From Monosiga brevicollis MX1 (lineage: Eukaryota > Opisthokonta > Choanoflagellata > Craspedida > Salpingoecidae): DNA of 34,425 nt. Shown here in pieces: positions 22,890 through 33,700 of the stretch. The first letter of the stretch is position 1. Every line of letters starts with the position of its first letter. The translations under genes were made by a program, and so were the position numbers. Below the pieces are notes generated by a model. It saw nothing but the letters and a program-made list of their open reading frames with translations. It did not search any database and had not been told where the DNA came from. Location: positions 844,437 through 878,861 of the forward strand of contig NW_001865044.1 of the NCBI RefSeq assembly GCF_000002865.3, read 5' to 3'.

Positions 22890-25430
22890 ATTCTTGGCGG
22901 TGAGGGGGGTGAAGGTCACTGTTTTCGCGGGTTTTGACCTGCGGCATGTCAAGGGATGTAAGACGTAACTGACATTGACCGGCATGATCGATATGACAAG
23001 ATTGCTCCGACGGGTTTTGACTCGTGACGTAAAAGTCATCTAGCTCCTTCCACCTTGAAATTGCCGTGTTTGTGGCGTTTTGACCTGTTACGTGATGAAT
23101 TTCAGACGCCAACCTATGCGAGCGAGGAACCATGGAGACACAACCAATCCAAGCGTGTGCGTGTGCGAGATGGTGGTTATGATAAGCGAAAAACATACAG
23201 TCAGTCATGATTTTCTCAGAGGTGGTGTATCAAAAACCTGGTGTTCGATCCACTCCAGTAGCCCTTTTGTACCTCCCGACATCGCCACTCCTCTCCATGG
23301 ACCCATTCAACTTCCTCCAGATTACCGTGCAAGGTGTGGGCTTTTTTTTTGAGAGGAGCGCCCAACCGTCGGGTGGTGTACTCTTCTGGGTCGGGTGCAC
23401 GCTACCAACCGGCCTTGACAGATTTCTACCTTGACTCTGTCAGTGTTGTTGTCTGGCCATGGTGATAGAAAAGTCTGGGAATTTGACGTGTTGTCTTCGG
23501 TGGGGACACGTGCGTCCTGAGCTTCGCGCCCCTGCTACTGGCACATGACACGACTCGTTGGCAGTATGCCAGACCCATACCAAACCCACAAGTTTGGCTC
23601 TGAAGAGAGATGAGGTGGCAGCTTGTGCCAGGTGTCGTCCGTGTATGAGGACGGGAGCCGAGTGGCTGATTTCGAAATCGTCGCGGGTGTCGCTCTGCTG
23701 CCACATGCTGCTAATGGAGCGGGCGGGAGGCCCGCCATGGCTTATCGTCCCGACCGTCATGGGGCAGTCTCGGGCAGTGCCGCATTGAGACAGACACGGT
23801 CGGTTTGTTGGGCGACAACGAGCTGGCGACGATCCGACGCGGCTGTGGCCAAACGCGATGCAGTCGCCGCTGAGTGACAGTCCCAGTCTATCTGGCCTGT
23901 ATGTAAAAAAAGGAAATCGTCTTGACGTCATGGAGACTTGTGGGTAGTCTCATCTGTCCGTCCTCACCCCTAAAGTTACCACTGGTCACACAAACGTGCC
24001 GTCGTATCACCACAGAAACCCCCCAACAGACATGTATTGTTTACTATCCCACGTACACACCCATGAACCCACATTCCTCCTTACCATAATGGCAGCTCGT
24101 GGTTGTTGGTGGTCGACGCGAATAGATGGGTGAGGCAGACAAGGACCAAACCCGGGGGAATTTGGCCCTGTATTCGCATGCTGAGGTCGCACTCTACATC
24201 ACACTCCTCTCCCTCGACGTTTCCCACCCCCTTTTCCGACGGTTGGTGTTTCTACCCAAGGGTGTGTGTGTGGGATCCATCCACCATCGTCAATACCTGC
24301 GCGGACAGCACGCGAAGGGTTAAACAAAGTTTGCCACCCACGCCACACAGCACAAAAACCTCAAAACAAGACACCACTACTCTAGACAATCCACCCACCC
24401 ACACTCTGCCTAACAAGAATGTTAATGAGGGCGAAGGACTATGGCCTGTGGTTGGGGTTGTCATGTGTCATGTGTCATGTGTGGCTGGCTGGCTGGCTGC
24501 CTGCCAGCTCCCGCCTAACCCACATGTGCGAAATCTTGCACGAGTGACCTTCACGATGATGGTGCAAACGGTTCACGTCCGGGCAAACGTCACAAGCCAT
24601 CTATGAGCCTTTCCTGCTCCTCCTGTCGACCCTGCGCTCCTTCACAGCTGTGGGTCAGCGACGACGGCGGCGGCGGCCAGATCAGGGCAAGTGCAAGCAT
24701 CCTCGCATCCGAAATCGCACACCGATCGTGCGACAACTCGAGGTTTATTGTTCCCATCAATGCAGATCATGGCTGTTTTTCTTTTTACTTTTCTCCAGCG
24801 TTTCAGCTGTAAGAGGAGTTGTTCTCTAGCAAATCCCATCTTTTTTCCACCCCCCCCACCACTTCACATCATGACCATCATCATCATTCCTCGGGGTTGC
24901 ATGCGTCCGTCACTGTGCCTTTATCCACCCTTTGGACGCAATCGCGCCTTGACCACTTTGCCACCCGTCCGTCCGTATTTTCTTCCTACTCCTCCTCCTT
25001 GCCATCATTATCCATCGTCCTCACCTTTCGCTGCGAACCGACGATCCTCTTCGCACTCGCTGCCCGCCCTCTACCTCCTCCCAAGCATCTTTTTGACACA
25101 CCCACCAACTCGGTAAGTCACCGCTCTGTACCTCTGTGTCAGCTCCGATAGATGATGGTGGTCAATCCAGAGTGCCATCGTTTGATTTGCCCATATCCTT
25201 ATTTCTTGTTTGGTTTTTGTATTACCCGCCCGCACTCCTCCTTACCCTTCTTCTGTCTGTGTATGTGTGTGTGTGTCATGCTGTGGTTTCTTTTGTTTCC
25301 ACCTCGACCACCCACCCTGATCCATCCGTTGTGATTGATTGAGAGATTTTGGCCCACTCTCTTTTCTTTTTTTTTTTTTTGTTCCAACCACCACTGTGTA
25401 TGTGTGCACCACTATCCTCCTCTGTTTTTG

Positions 25431-25474
<44 letters not shown>

Positions 25475-26666
25475 GGCTACTGCGCCCACATCCATTGCAG
25501 TGGCTTGGGTTTGCGTCATTTTCCCACCTCGGAGCAGCGAGTGAGGGTGCGCGCGCGTGTGTGAGCGAGTGAGCGAGCCTCTGATCGCGTATCGCCGTCT
25601 CTGCTTTTAGTTTTTTTGGACCGCCACCGGGTCGACGGTTCTCTGCTTCTCGTGCTATCGTGACATGCGCCACGCGCAACAAGTTTAGCCATTCTTCCCC
25701 CACATTGAACGCTTCTTTTCCCAACCTCCTCGCTCCACCGTTGGTTCGTTTCAGGATTAGGTATGTCCGTTCGTCGCTTGTCATCCTTTGATCTCCCTGG
25801 CCTGCTCAGCCGTCCAGCCATCCAGCCTTCCAACATGCACAAAGACTCCAACTTGCCACTCTCTCATCCACACACACACACATCATCATCATCGTCGTCA
25901 TCATCATCATTCAGCCAGCCAGCCACATTCGCCAACAACGATGCCGATTTTTTTTCTTCACATTGGCACATCCTCTCAAAACATTCAGTGTCTCGTGCCA
26001 GCACGACAGCCTTGTTTGCAACAACAAACATATTGATACCATCACACCATCCCATCGTGTAACGGCGCATGCGCCCCTTTCCCCCCCCTTCCTCCTCGTC
26101 CTTCTTCTCGTCCTCGTCCTCCTTCTCGTCCTCGTCCTCCTCTTCTTCTTCCACCTAGCCGTGTCCGGCCCATCTCCCCATCTTTCCCTGACGTGTCCAC
26201 AACGACTGCCGTTTGGTTTGAATCTGCGCATGGCCACCGCCAACACCTCCCCTCTTTCCCTTGCCCCGCTTTGATTGCTCTATTGCGTATTGCAACCCTC
26301 CTCTTCTCGAGCTTCCCAACTCACACCATTCCGCGCCACCTGTCAACAACCAAACGTCCTCAATCTCGTGCCATCGTTGACCTCTGCATGCACTGCTTGC
26401 TGCTCTTGTCCCCACGTCCAACTTTCTTGTCACCACTGCATTTCCTTTTCATCCACTGGCTCCACCTTTTTCCTGTCGTGCCCGTTTTTTTCTTCTTTTT
26501 TGGTTGGCCTGCCACCACACACACACGCACACACACACGGACAGCACCACCACCCTGGCACCACCGCTCATCATCACCACCATCACTGCCAATGTTCCCA
26601 CTCAATCCTTTGGCTTCATTTGGTTTGCTCGCTCTTTTCTTTGTGCGCTATCAGTGATTGGCCAGC

Positions 26667-27827
26667 ATGGCCTCATACTCAACCACCATCGCGCTCATTC
26701 TCGAGTCAAGCCCGACGCCCTTGACCACCAAGCAGCTCTGCTCCATCATCGAAAGCCATGCTGATCACATTCCCATTGTTCGAAAGAGCAAGAACTGGCG
26801 TAATGGCATCCGACACACTCTCTCCGGTCATGCCGGCTTTTACAACAAGGTCAAGGGTAGCACCCTCCAACCATGGCACGTGGATATGGACGCTCTCCCC
26901 CGAGCCACCCGCAATGCCGTTCATCTCTACCGCCGCCTACGCCAGCAATACTCTACAGAACCCGAGGTAACCCTTGCTCCTCCCGGCCCTCTTCCCGATT
27001 GAGAAAGCTTGGGCATGCTTTGACTTGTTACCTGAAGGCTGAGAAAGAAGCTGCCAGTCCCCACTCCACTCAATCGTCGTTCAGCTCACCCCATGTGGCC
27101 TCGCTGGCAAATGCAGTACGATTCCTTGCAACGCGTCTTCGTGCACCTGATTGACGGTCGCGACCCCCACACCGCGCTGGACAAGGATGGTTCTACCATG
27201 CTCTCAAGCGGATCGAGGCTCGCGCCTTCCATGAGCCAGGGCACTCAAGTTCCCGTCGGCCTCCCCTCCGGCTCTACCAGCGACAATGCAGCCCTGCTGG
27301 CCTCGGCCGCCCGCTTTCTCAGCACCAATAACACCACCGGCCAATCTCCCAACAGCGGCATGATCCCCAACTCGGCCATGGTCGGCGCCTTCCCCATGCC
27401 CACTCAGTTTGGCCACATGGCCAACCTGCTGTCCCTCATGAGCAACCCCGTGCTGCAACAGCTTGCTCAAGCCCAATTACAAGCACAAGTACAGGCTCAG
27501 TCCCAACCAAGCTCAGGACTCGCACAGAACACCCTTCCCCACGACAGCATGCCCGACCGTAGCCCCACCCTAACCACCTCAATGCCACACTTGTCAAGCA
27601 TGCCCTCGGCATCACTACCTCCCCATTTATCCACCTCGGCCGCTGCTGCCGCCGCTGCTGCTGCTGCTGCTGCCGCCGCCGCTTCCCAGGGCGTTGGTCC
27701 CATGACCACTGCCGCTCAACACAATGGACTGCAACAACACTCCCAAAGTCATCCCACTTTGGGCATGGGCTGGAACGTCAATCCTCTCACACTGGCAGCC
27801 TATTCAGTTGGTGCCTCGCGTAGCTGA
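26667..27827 (+). CDS. Forkhead (FOX) transcription factor
   Basis: Three exons in phase: 26667-26966, 27038-27115 and 27186-27827, giving 339 aa. The forkhead domain starts almost at the N-terminus (residue 2) and fills exon 1: YSTTIALILESSP, LTTKQLCSIIE, then recognition helix WRNGIRHTLSGHAGFYNKV and a PWHVDMDAL end (FOX usual: WQNSIRHNLS...GKGSYW). The recognition-helix Asn-to-Thr change (IRHNLS to IRHTLS) and loss of the usual Trp-2 strand spacing make it divergent. The C-terminal 210 residues are Ser/Gln/Met-rich with a run of about 15 Ala encoded by mixed GCC/GCT codons, typical of transcriptional regulatory regions. The ATG has a good context (CAGCATGG). It is a nuclear DNA-binding protein; targets are unknown. 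Confidence 0.85.
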
Positions 27828-28883
27828 GAGTGGCTACGACAGGCGCCAGTCGCCGCACTGGTTTTCGACATCCCGCCCTCCTTAGTTTTCTTACGGGCAG
27901 TGTCTCTTTTTCTATGTCAAATGTGTTTCCTCCGCCAGTGTGTGGTCTGATGTGTACACCCGATGCGAAGGGTTCTTCCGACTCCAGCACCCTTCACCTT
28001 GTGTTTCCAGGAGGAGGGGGCGCAAACAGTTGGACTTGAGGCCGAGCCTCAGCTGACTGTCATCTTCAGAGCAAGTGTTTTGAATGGCCTCCTCCTCTTT
28101 TTGTTTTGTGCTTTTATGCTTTTGTGCTTTCTCTTTTGATTTTCTTTCCGGGAATACAAGCTACGCTGAAACGAGCAATCGGCAGCCCTCCGTATCGAGG
28201 GCCATACTTATTTCTCTTTTTCACGGTTGTTTGTCGTCTTCCTCAAGAGTGTCTTTTTGTCGGACACGGCTGCTAGATATCTACTCAGCTCATTGTCCGT
28301 TGTTTTCTTGGCTTTGGCTTAGCCAAGCCTTGTCTCTTTATATGTTTTTGCCGTCTTGCAATTTGTGCCGGGGACTCGTGTGTTGTTTTACCTTGTTTAC
28401 ACGCAGCTTGCTCTCACCACCCTGGGCGTCTAGGGCATTCTTTTTTCTTTTTTTTTCTTTTTAGCTTGGTACAAGTTTCTTTTACTGCTTTCCTCCCCTT
28501 GTTTTTTCTTGAGTTGGCTTGAGCCTCTTGTGTTGTTGACATCATACGCATGTACTTGATCTCTTTACTTGGACCCTTTCTTCTTGAAGAAGTTTGAGCC
28601 ATTATCCAGGGAATGGTGTAGCCCACGCACACTCATCCCCAGTGTTGCATCCTGGCACCGAGCTCCTGATAGCTGGCTCGAGTCGCCACGATACAATTGA
28701 CACGCATCATTTCATCAATTCTGATCGGAATACCTCGAGCATTATTTGTTTTTTTCACCAATTCTGAAACCACCTCTGCTGTGACCGAGGAGACGGGAGC
28801 AAACTTGGGACATGAAAGGGCCCTCTCCACACACGTGGCTGCCACTTTTTGGTCCGGGTTTGAGCACCTGTCACGCTTGAAGA
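27828..28883. other. Convergent 3' region, T-rich
   Basis: About 1.05 kb between the ends of the forkhead gene (+) and the NOL12 gene (-). It is T-rich on the + strand (for example 28436-28465) and probably holds two 3' UTRs. I saw no canonical AATAAA signal, RNA gene or coding sequence. Confidence 0.5.
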
Positions 28884-30031
28884 CTAGTCAAAGTGCTTCA
28901 TGGAACGACCGCGTCCTCTAGATTCGATGATGGCGAGCGAGAAATCACAACAGGCAATATTGAGACACTGCGTTCGAGGTGACGCAGTCCTCGTTGGTGA
29001 ACCGCTCGAGCAGAAGTCAACGTACCGGCCACCCCCTCGTCCGCCACGGCCACGGCCACCGCGACTGCCTCGGCCTCGCCCTCCGCCGCGACCACTGCCG
29101 CCGCGACCTCTTCGGCCTCCGCCGGCTTGTTTAGACTTGTTACGATCCACGAGCTTCTGTGCCTTGGCAAACTTGGCTTTCTTGGCCTTTTCCTGCTCAG
29201 CACTTGCCTTGCCACGCTGAATGTTGAGTCAAGAGGTGGTGAGTTGGCTGAACATTGCCCATGGCGATGGGGAGGCTGCCCGTTACCCACCTTGCCACCA
29301 GAGCTAGCTCGCCCTGCAGGCTTGGGCGCCTCGGCCTCGAGATCCTCGCCAGCGGGTGGTCCATCTGCCAACTCGAGCGGCGTGACCTGCACGGTTACCT
29401 TGGACTCGGCAGTATCAAATCGGCTCGTTTCGCTATCGCCCGCAACTGGGGCCGACTCGGCTGGTCCGTGGACGCGTTTATAGGGCATGGATGCATCGAG
29501 TCCTCATGAGCTAGAGTAGATGAGAGGGCGAGGGCAGGACAGGCAAGCGTGCTTGGGTGAACGGAAGAGGAGCAGCAGTTTACATACTCAGAATGGCGGG
29601 GAGTTGAGGCAGCTTCTGTAGGCGCTTTTCACGCTGCGCGCGCTTCTACAGAACCCAGACAGATACACAAGCAGTTTGAGTCGAGACTCCGAGCCTTTCT
29701 GAACCAGGCATGGCCTGTTTGAGCTCATCAAGCTTTACAAGCGAGCGAACGGTTGGGCGCGCACCTCTTGGCGCGCCTGACGGCGAGCTTCCTGGACCAG
29801 CTTTTCAGCTTCATCCTTTGCAGCCTGCTTTCGCTCGAGCTTGCGTTTGTGAAAGCCGGTGATAAACTCGCGCCGACTTTCGGAATCAAAGTTCACGACC
29901 AACTTGTTGCTTCGATTGATACGCTTACGATGCCGCAGTGCAGCGCGGTTCGCCTCATCGGTCGGGGCCTCGTGCGTCGGCACCCGGCCGCCACCCCCGC
30001 GGCCCTCGTCGTCGCTGTTCCAATCGCTCAT
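28884..30031 (-). CDS. NOL12: NOL12/Rrp17 family ribosome-biogenesis protein
   Basis: Five exons in phase: 30031-29765, 29645-29588, 29502-29291, 29216-29026 and 28917-28884, giving 253 aa. The family signature is clear in exon 1: NKLVVNFDSESRREFI followed by FITGFHKRKLERKQAAK and a Glu/Arg/Lys coiled coil. NOL12/Rrp17 proteins act in the nucleolus in pre-rRNA processing; yeast Rrp17 is linked to 5'-3' trimming of large-subunit rRNA. Exon 3 is an acidic linker. Exon 4 carries KASAEQEKAKKAKFAKAQKL and then an RGG-rich tail of about 13 RG or RGG units, ending SMKHFD after a tiny last exon. RGG tails bind RNA and are arginine-methylation targets. This extension is not typical of NOL12. The gene is divergent from the fumarate reductase fusion (751 bp). 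Confidence 0.85.
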
Positions 30032-30087
30032 GCTGCCGCTTTCCTCGTCGCGAATAAAAATGCTGACAACGCTCCGTCACGCTCGAT

Positions 30088-30098
30088 TTGTCAGACAA
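30088..30098. promoter_or_regulatory. TTGTCAGACAA near-palindrome upstream of NOL12
   Basis: Exact 11-mer 57 bp upstream of the NOL12 start codon, in the region shared with the divergent fumarate reductase gene. This is the copy best placed to be a core-promoter element. Confidence 0.45.
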
Positions 30099-30287
30099 GA
30101 GAATGTTATGGTCACTGCATGCGTCGTTTATCGCAGCAGTCGCTGTTTTGGTTGGCAGGGGGCTTGAAGGTAGCGCAGGGGTAAATTGATTTGCTGAAGA
30201 TTTATAGGAAAGCTTAGTTGAAACTTGTGCGTCAATAAGTTGACTTTCTGCAGCAGCCCCGGCGCTTGCATAGGAGCCAACACGCAA

Positions 30288-30307
30288 AATGTGACAACAG
30301 TCACATT
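30288..30307. promoter_or_regulatory. 8-bp inverted repeat in a divergent promoter
   Basis: AATGTGAC-AACA-GTCACATT: perfect 8-bp arms with a 4-nt spacer, between the divergent NOL12 and fumarate reductase starts. It is consistent with a dimer-binding site or a small hairpin. Confidence 0.35.
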
Positions 30308-30348
30308 ACAGCTTCGGCGCTGGCGCCGCTGCTGCAACAACAACAACA

Positions 30349-30363
30349 CTCTCTTTCTCTCTC

Positions 30364-30445
<82 letters not shown>
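30349..30445. repeat. (CT)n microsatellite upstream of the fusion gene
   Basis: About 45 CT units with GTCTGTCTGT interruptions, about 340 bp upstream of the fumarate reductase start, pyrimidines on that gene's coding strand. Confidence 0.9.
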
Positions 30446-30451
<6 letters not shown>

Positions 30452-30782
30452 ATTTTTGTCGCGCGCGCTGTGCGGTCAAGTGTCGATTTCAGGTACCACA
30501 CATCATCACAAGAAGGACCTTTGATGCTGGCGGTGGGTGTTGGGTGGCCAGGGCATACGGAGAGGAATGCGGGGCGAGGCTTGTTTGTGGTACACGTACC
30601 CCGACCTCGCTCGGGGTTGGCTACAGGGTAATGTGCGAGTGTGGGCTGGTCACTGCACGTGACTGCCTGTGGCCGTAGCGACTGAGCGCGTGGCTCGAGC
30701 TGACTGCTGTTCTTGACCTGAACTGCCAAACAGGCAGGCAAGTAGAGAACACGTCAACCGTCATCCCGGGCGCTCCATCACC

Positions 30783-33700
30783 ATGAGCAGTACGTTGTTT
30801 GTGCTTCTGCTTGTGCCGCCGTGTTGTGTTGACGGTGACAGGCTACCCTGTCCGTCGCCAGCAATGGCCTCGTGCTCGGGCTCATTCATGCGTGCCATGT
30901 CAGATCAAGTCATCGTGGTGGGCGGTGGCCTGGCCGGTCATGCCGCTGCCCATACCGTGCTTGAGGCCGGTGGTGCTGTACTGCTTCTGGACAAGTCTCC
31001 ATTTTGCGGTGGCAACTCCACCAAGGCCACCTCGGGCATTAACGGTGCTGGCACACGTGCGCAGCGTGCCGCCAAAATTGACGATTCAGCTGAGATCTTT
31101 GAGCAAGATACCCTCAAGTCTGCCGCAGCTGGTGTGTCAAGCTAGGCCGCTTGTTTTGGCACGGTTGCCACAAAAGTTTGAGACACGCGCCCCTCGCCTC
31201 GATGCTCACAAGCCAAATGAATCTTCTTCACTCAGGCGCCCGACCCGAATTGATCCGCGCCCTGACGCACCAGTCCGGCCCGGCAGTCGAATGGCTGAGG
31301 GATGCATTTGGCCTGAAGCTTGACCTAGTGGGCCAAATGGGGGCCCACTCGCGCCCTCGCACCCATCGTGGTGGCGAGCGCTTCCCGGGCATGATGATTA
31401 CCTATGCCTTGATGGAGCGCTTCGAAGCCACGTGCAAGGCCTTGCCTCACCGCGCGAAGCTTGTCAACAAAGCTACCGTCACCAGCCTGTTGACCAACCA
31501 AGCCGGCGAGGTGTGTTCAATGCACACGCCGTCGACTCCGTGATCGACCCACCTGACTGTGCGATGAACTTAATTGCGTAGACCATTGGCTGCGAGTACA
31601 AACTGGATGGCAAAATCTACAAAGCTCACGGTGCCGTTATTCTGGCCACCGGTGGCTTCGCCGCTGATTTTGGCAATGCCTCACTGTTGGCAGCGGTGCA
31701 AGACAAATGGAGGTGTGTATGCCGAGTGGACACCATGAAAGTACACTTTGCATCACGCCCACGCCTCCACAAACTTGGATCCGATTTCTTTCAAACAATG
31801 CGCTCTCCTTGCACCTTGTCTGGTCAGCCAACTCCCAATGTGGAAGTCGATCCCCAATTTGCCCAAGCTCAATGACATGCCCACCACAAATGGACCACAC
31901 TGCACGGGTGACGGCATCAAGGTGCGGCAATTTGCTTACGATCTGCTCGAGACCTGGACGATGGGTGATTCTGATACTGCTTGGTGCGGCACAGCTGGCC
32001 CAAGCGCTGGGTGCCGAGCTGGCAGACATGGAGTTTGTGCAAGTGCACCCGACCGGCCTGGTGGACCCTCGTGAACCTGATGCCAAGGTTCGTAATCAAA
32101 GTCTACTGCGGGCAGGACCATTATATGTTCGCTCCATATGCCCACCAAACCTCGTCCTTTGTGACGTGTAGGTCAAGTGGCTTGCCGCCGAAGCACTGCG
32201 CGGCTCTGGTGGTTTGCTTCTTGACGCTCGTGGTCAGAGGTTTTGCAACGAACTTGGCAAGCGCGACTATGTCAGCGGCCGCATGTTCCAGTCAGTGCTG
32301 CGCCCCGACTGCTCCAGCACTTTGTTTTATTTTTTGAATTTCTATTCTGTTTACTGACTCCCAGTTTTGCAACCCTCCACGAATGAACAGAAATGCGGGT
32401 CCGTTTCGCCTTGTGCTGAACAGCCGCCAAGCCGCCGAGTTTGAATGGCATTGCCATCACTACGTTGGCCGCGGAGTTATGCGCAAATTTGCCAGTGGCC
32501 ATGAGCTGGCTCGAGACATGGGCGTATCTATCGATACTCTTCGCGCCACGTTTGATGCATACAATGCTGCAGCCAGCAAGCAAGCTGATCCCTTTGGCAA
32601 GACGATCTTCAACAACGTTCCATTCCGCGTGGATGACGTCTACCATGTGGCTCAGGTGACCCCGGTGGTGCACTATACCATGGGTGGCTTGGCTTGCAAC
32701 GACCAAGGGCAGGTGCTGGGCAAGGCAGGTCAGGCCTTGCCCGGCCTCTTCGCCGCTGGTGAAGTCATTGGCGGCATCCATGGGCATAATCGCTTGGGTG
32801 GTTCTAGCCTTCTGGACTGTGTCGTCTACGGCCGCTTGGCTGGCAGTGCTGCTGCTCGCTTTCTCCTGGAACGCGCAGTGACGCAGGCAGGTCAAGGTCA
32901 AGGTGGCACGACTTCGGGTAAGAACCTGGTGGAGATTGACTGGCAGCACCGCACCATCACTTTGCATGCTGGCAATGCCACCGGGGTGGGCGCGGCCATG
33001 GGCGCAGACGAAGCCCCTGCTGAAACCAGTACACCTGGCCCAGAGGCGCCGCCTGCACCGCCAAAGGAGCTCAAGACGTACACCATGGAAGAAGTGGCCA
33101 AGCACAACACTAAAGGCGACTGTTGGGTGGTGGTGCACGACAAGGTGTATGACCTCACCACCTTTCTAGAGGACCACCCTGGTGGTGCGGCATCCATTGT
33201 GGCGTATGCGGGCAAGGAAGCCACCAAGGCGTTCGACATGCTGCACAGCGCCGACATTTTGGACAAGGTAAGACCATGATTGTTGCTGACAGTGGCGTTG
33301 GCAGTGGTGCCGGTGCTATTGGCTCTGTTATGAACGATGGTGGCTTGCTCGTGCCTGGGTGCTATCTAGTATGCGGCCGACTTTTTGGTGGGCGAAATTC
33401 GCAGTGTCAGTCGACGACCGGCCGCGTCCACGGTCGAGCTCACTATGGAGGAGGTGGCTAAGCACAACACCAAGGAGGATTGCTGGATGGCCATTCATGG
33501 GCGCGTCTACGATCTGACCAGCTTCCTGAATGTACGTTGACAGGGCTCAAGTCGCAACTCATACCCCCAGGCCAGCGACCGTGTCAGATGCACCCGACTT
33601 TTAATTTTGGGGACGCGGCCGTGCGTATATAGGACCATCCGGCGGGCTCTAAGATCTTGCTCAAGTATGCCGGCCAGGATGGTACGGCTGCCTTTGACGC

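Larger units (their letters stand above)
22157..26666. other. Long region between divergent receptor and forkhead genes
   Basis: About 4.5 kb without a confident gene. From left to right: a possibly coding minus-strand block (about 22360-22830), a motif-dense block (22835-23100), nondescript sequence to about 24700, then a strongly pyrimidine-rich stretch (about 24830-26660) with T runs, (GT)n at 25433-25467, TCA repeats at 25885-25910 and CTCGTC repeats at 26090-26150. The last part probably forms the forkhead gene leader or promoter, perhaps with 5' UTR introns. Confidence 0.5.

Noticed and set aside
23440-23931. 163-codon minus-strand frame
   Set aside because: No domain-like pattern, no splice partners, composition like random GC-rich sequence, and overlapping frames on the other strand are similar in quality.
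24103-24606. 167-codon + strand frame
   Set aside because: Low-complexity Thr/Pro/Ser stretches, poor start context and no recognisable motif.
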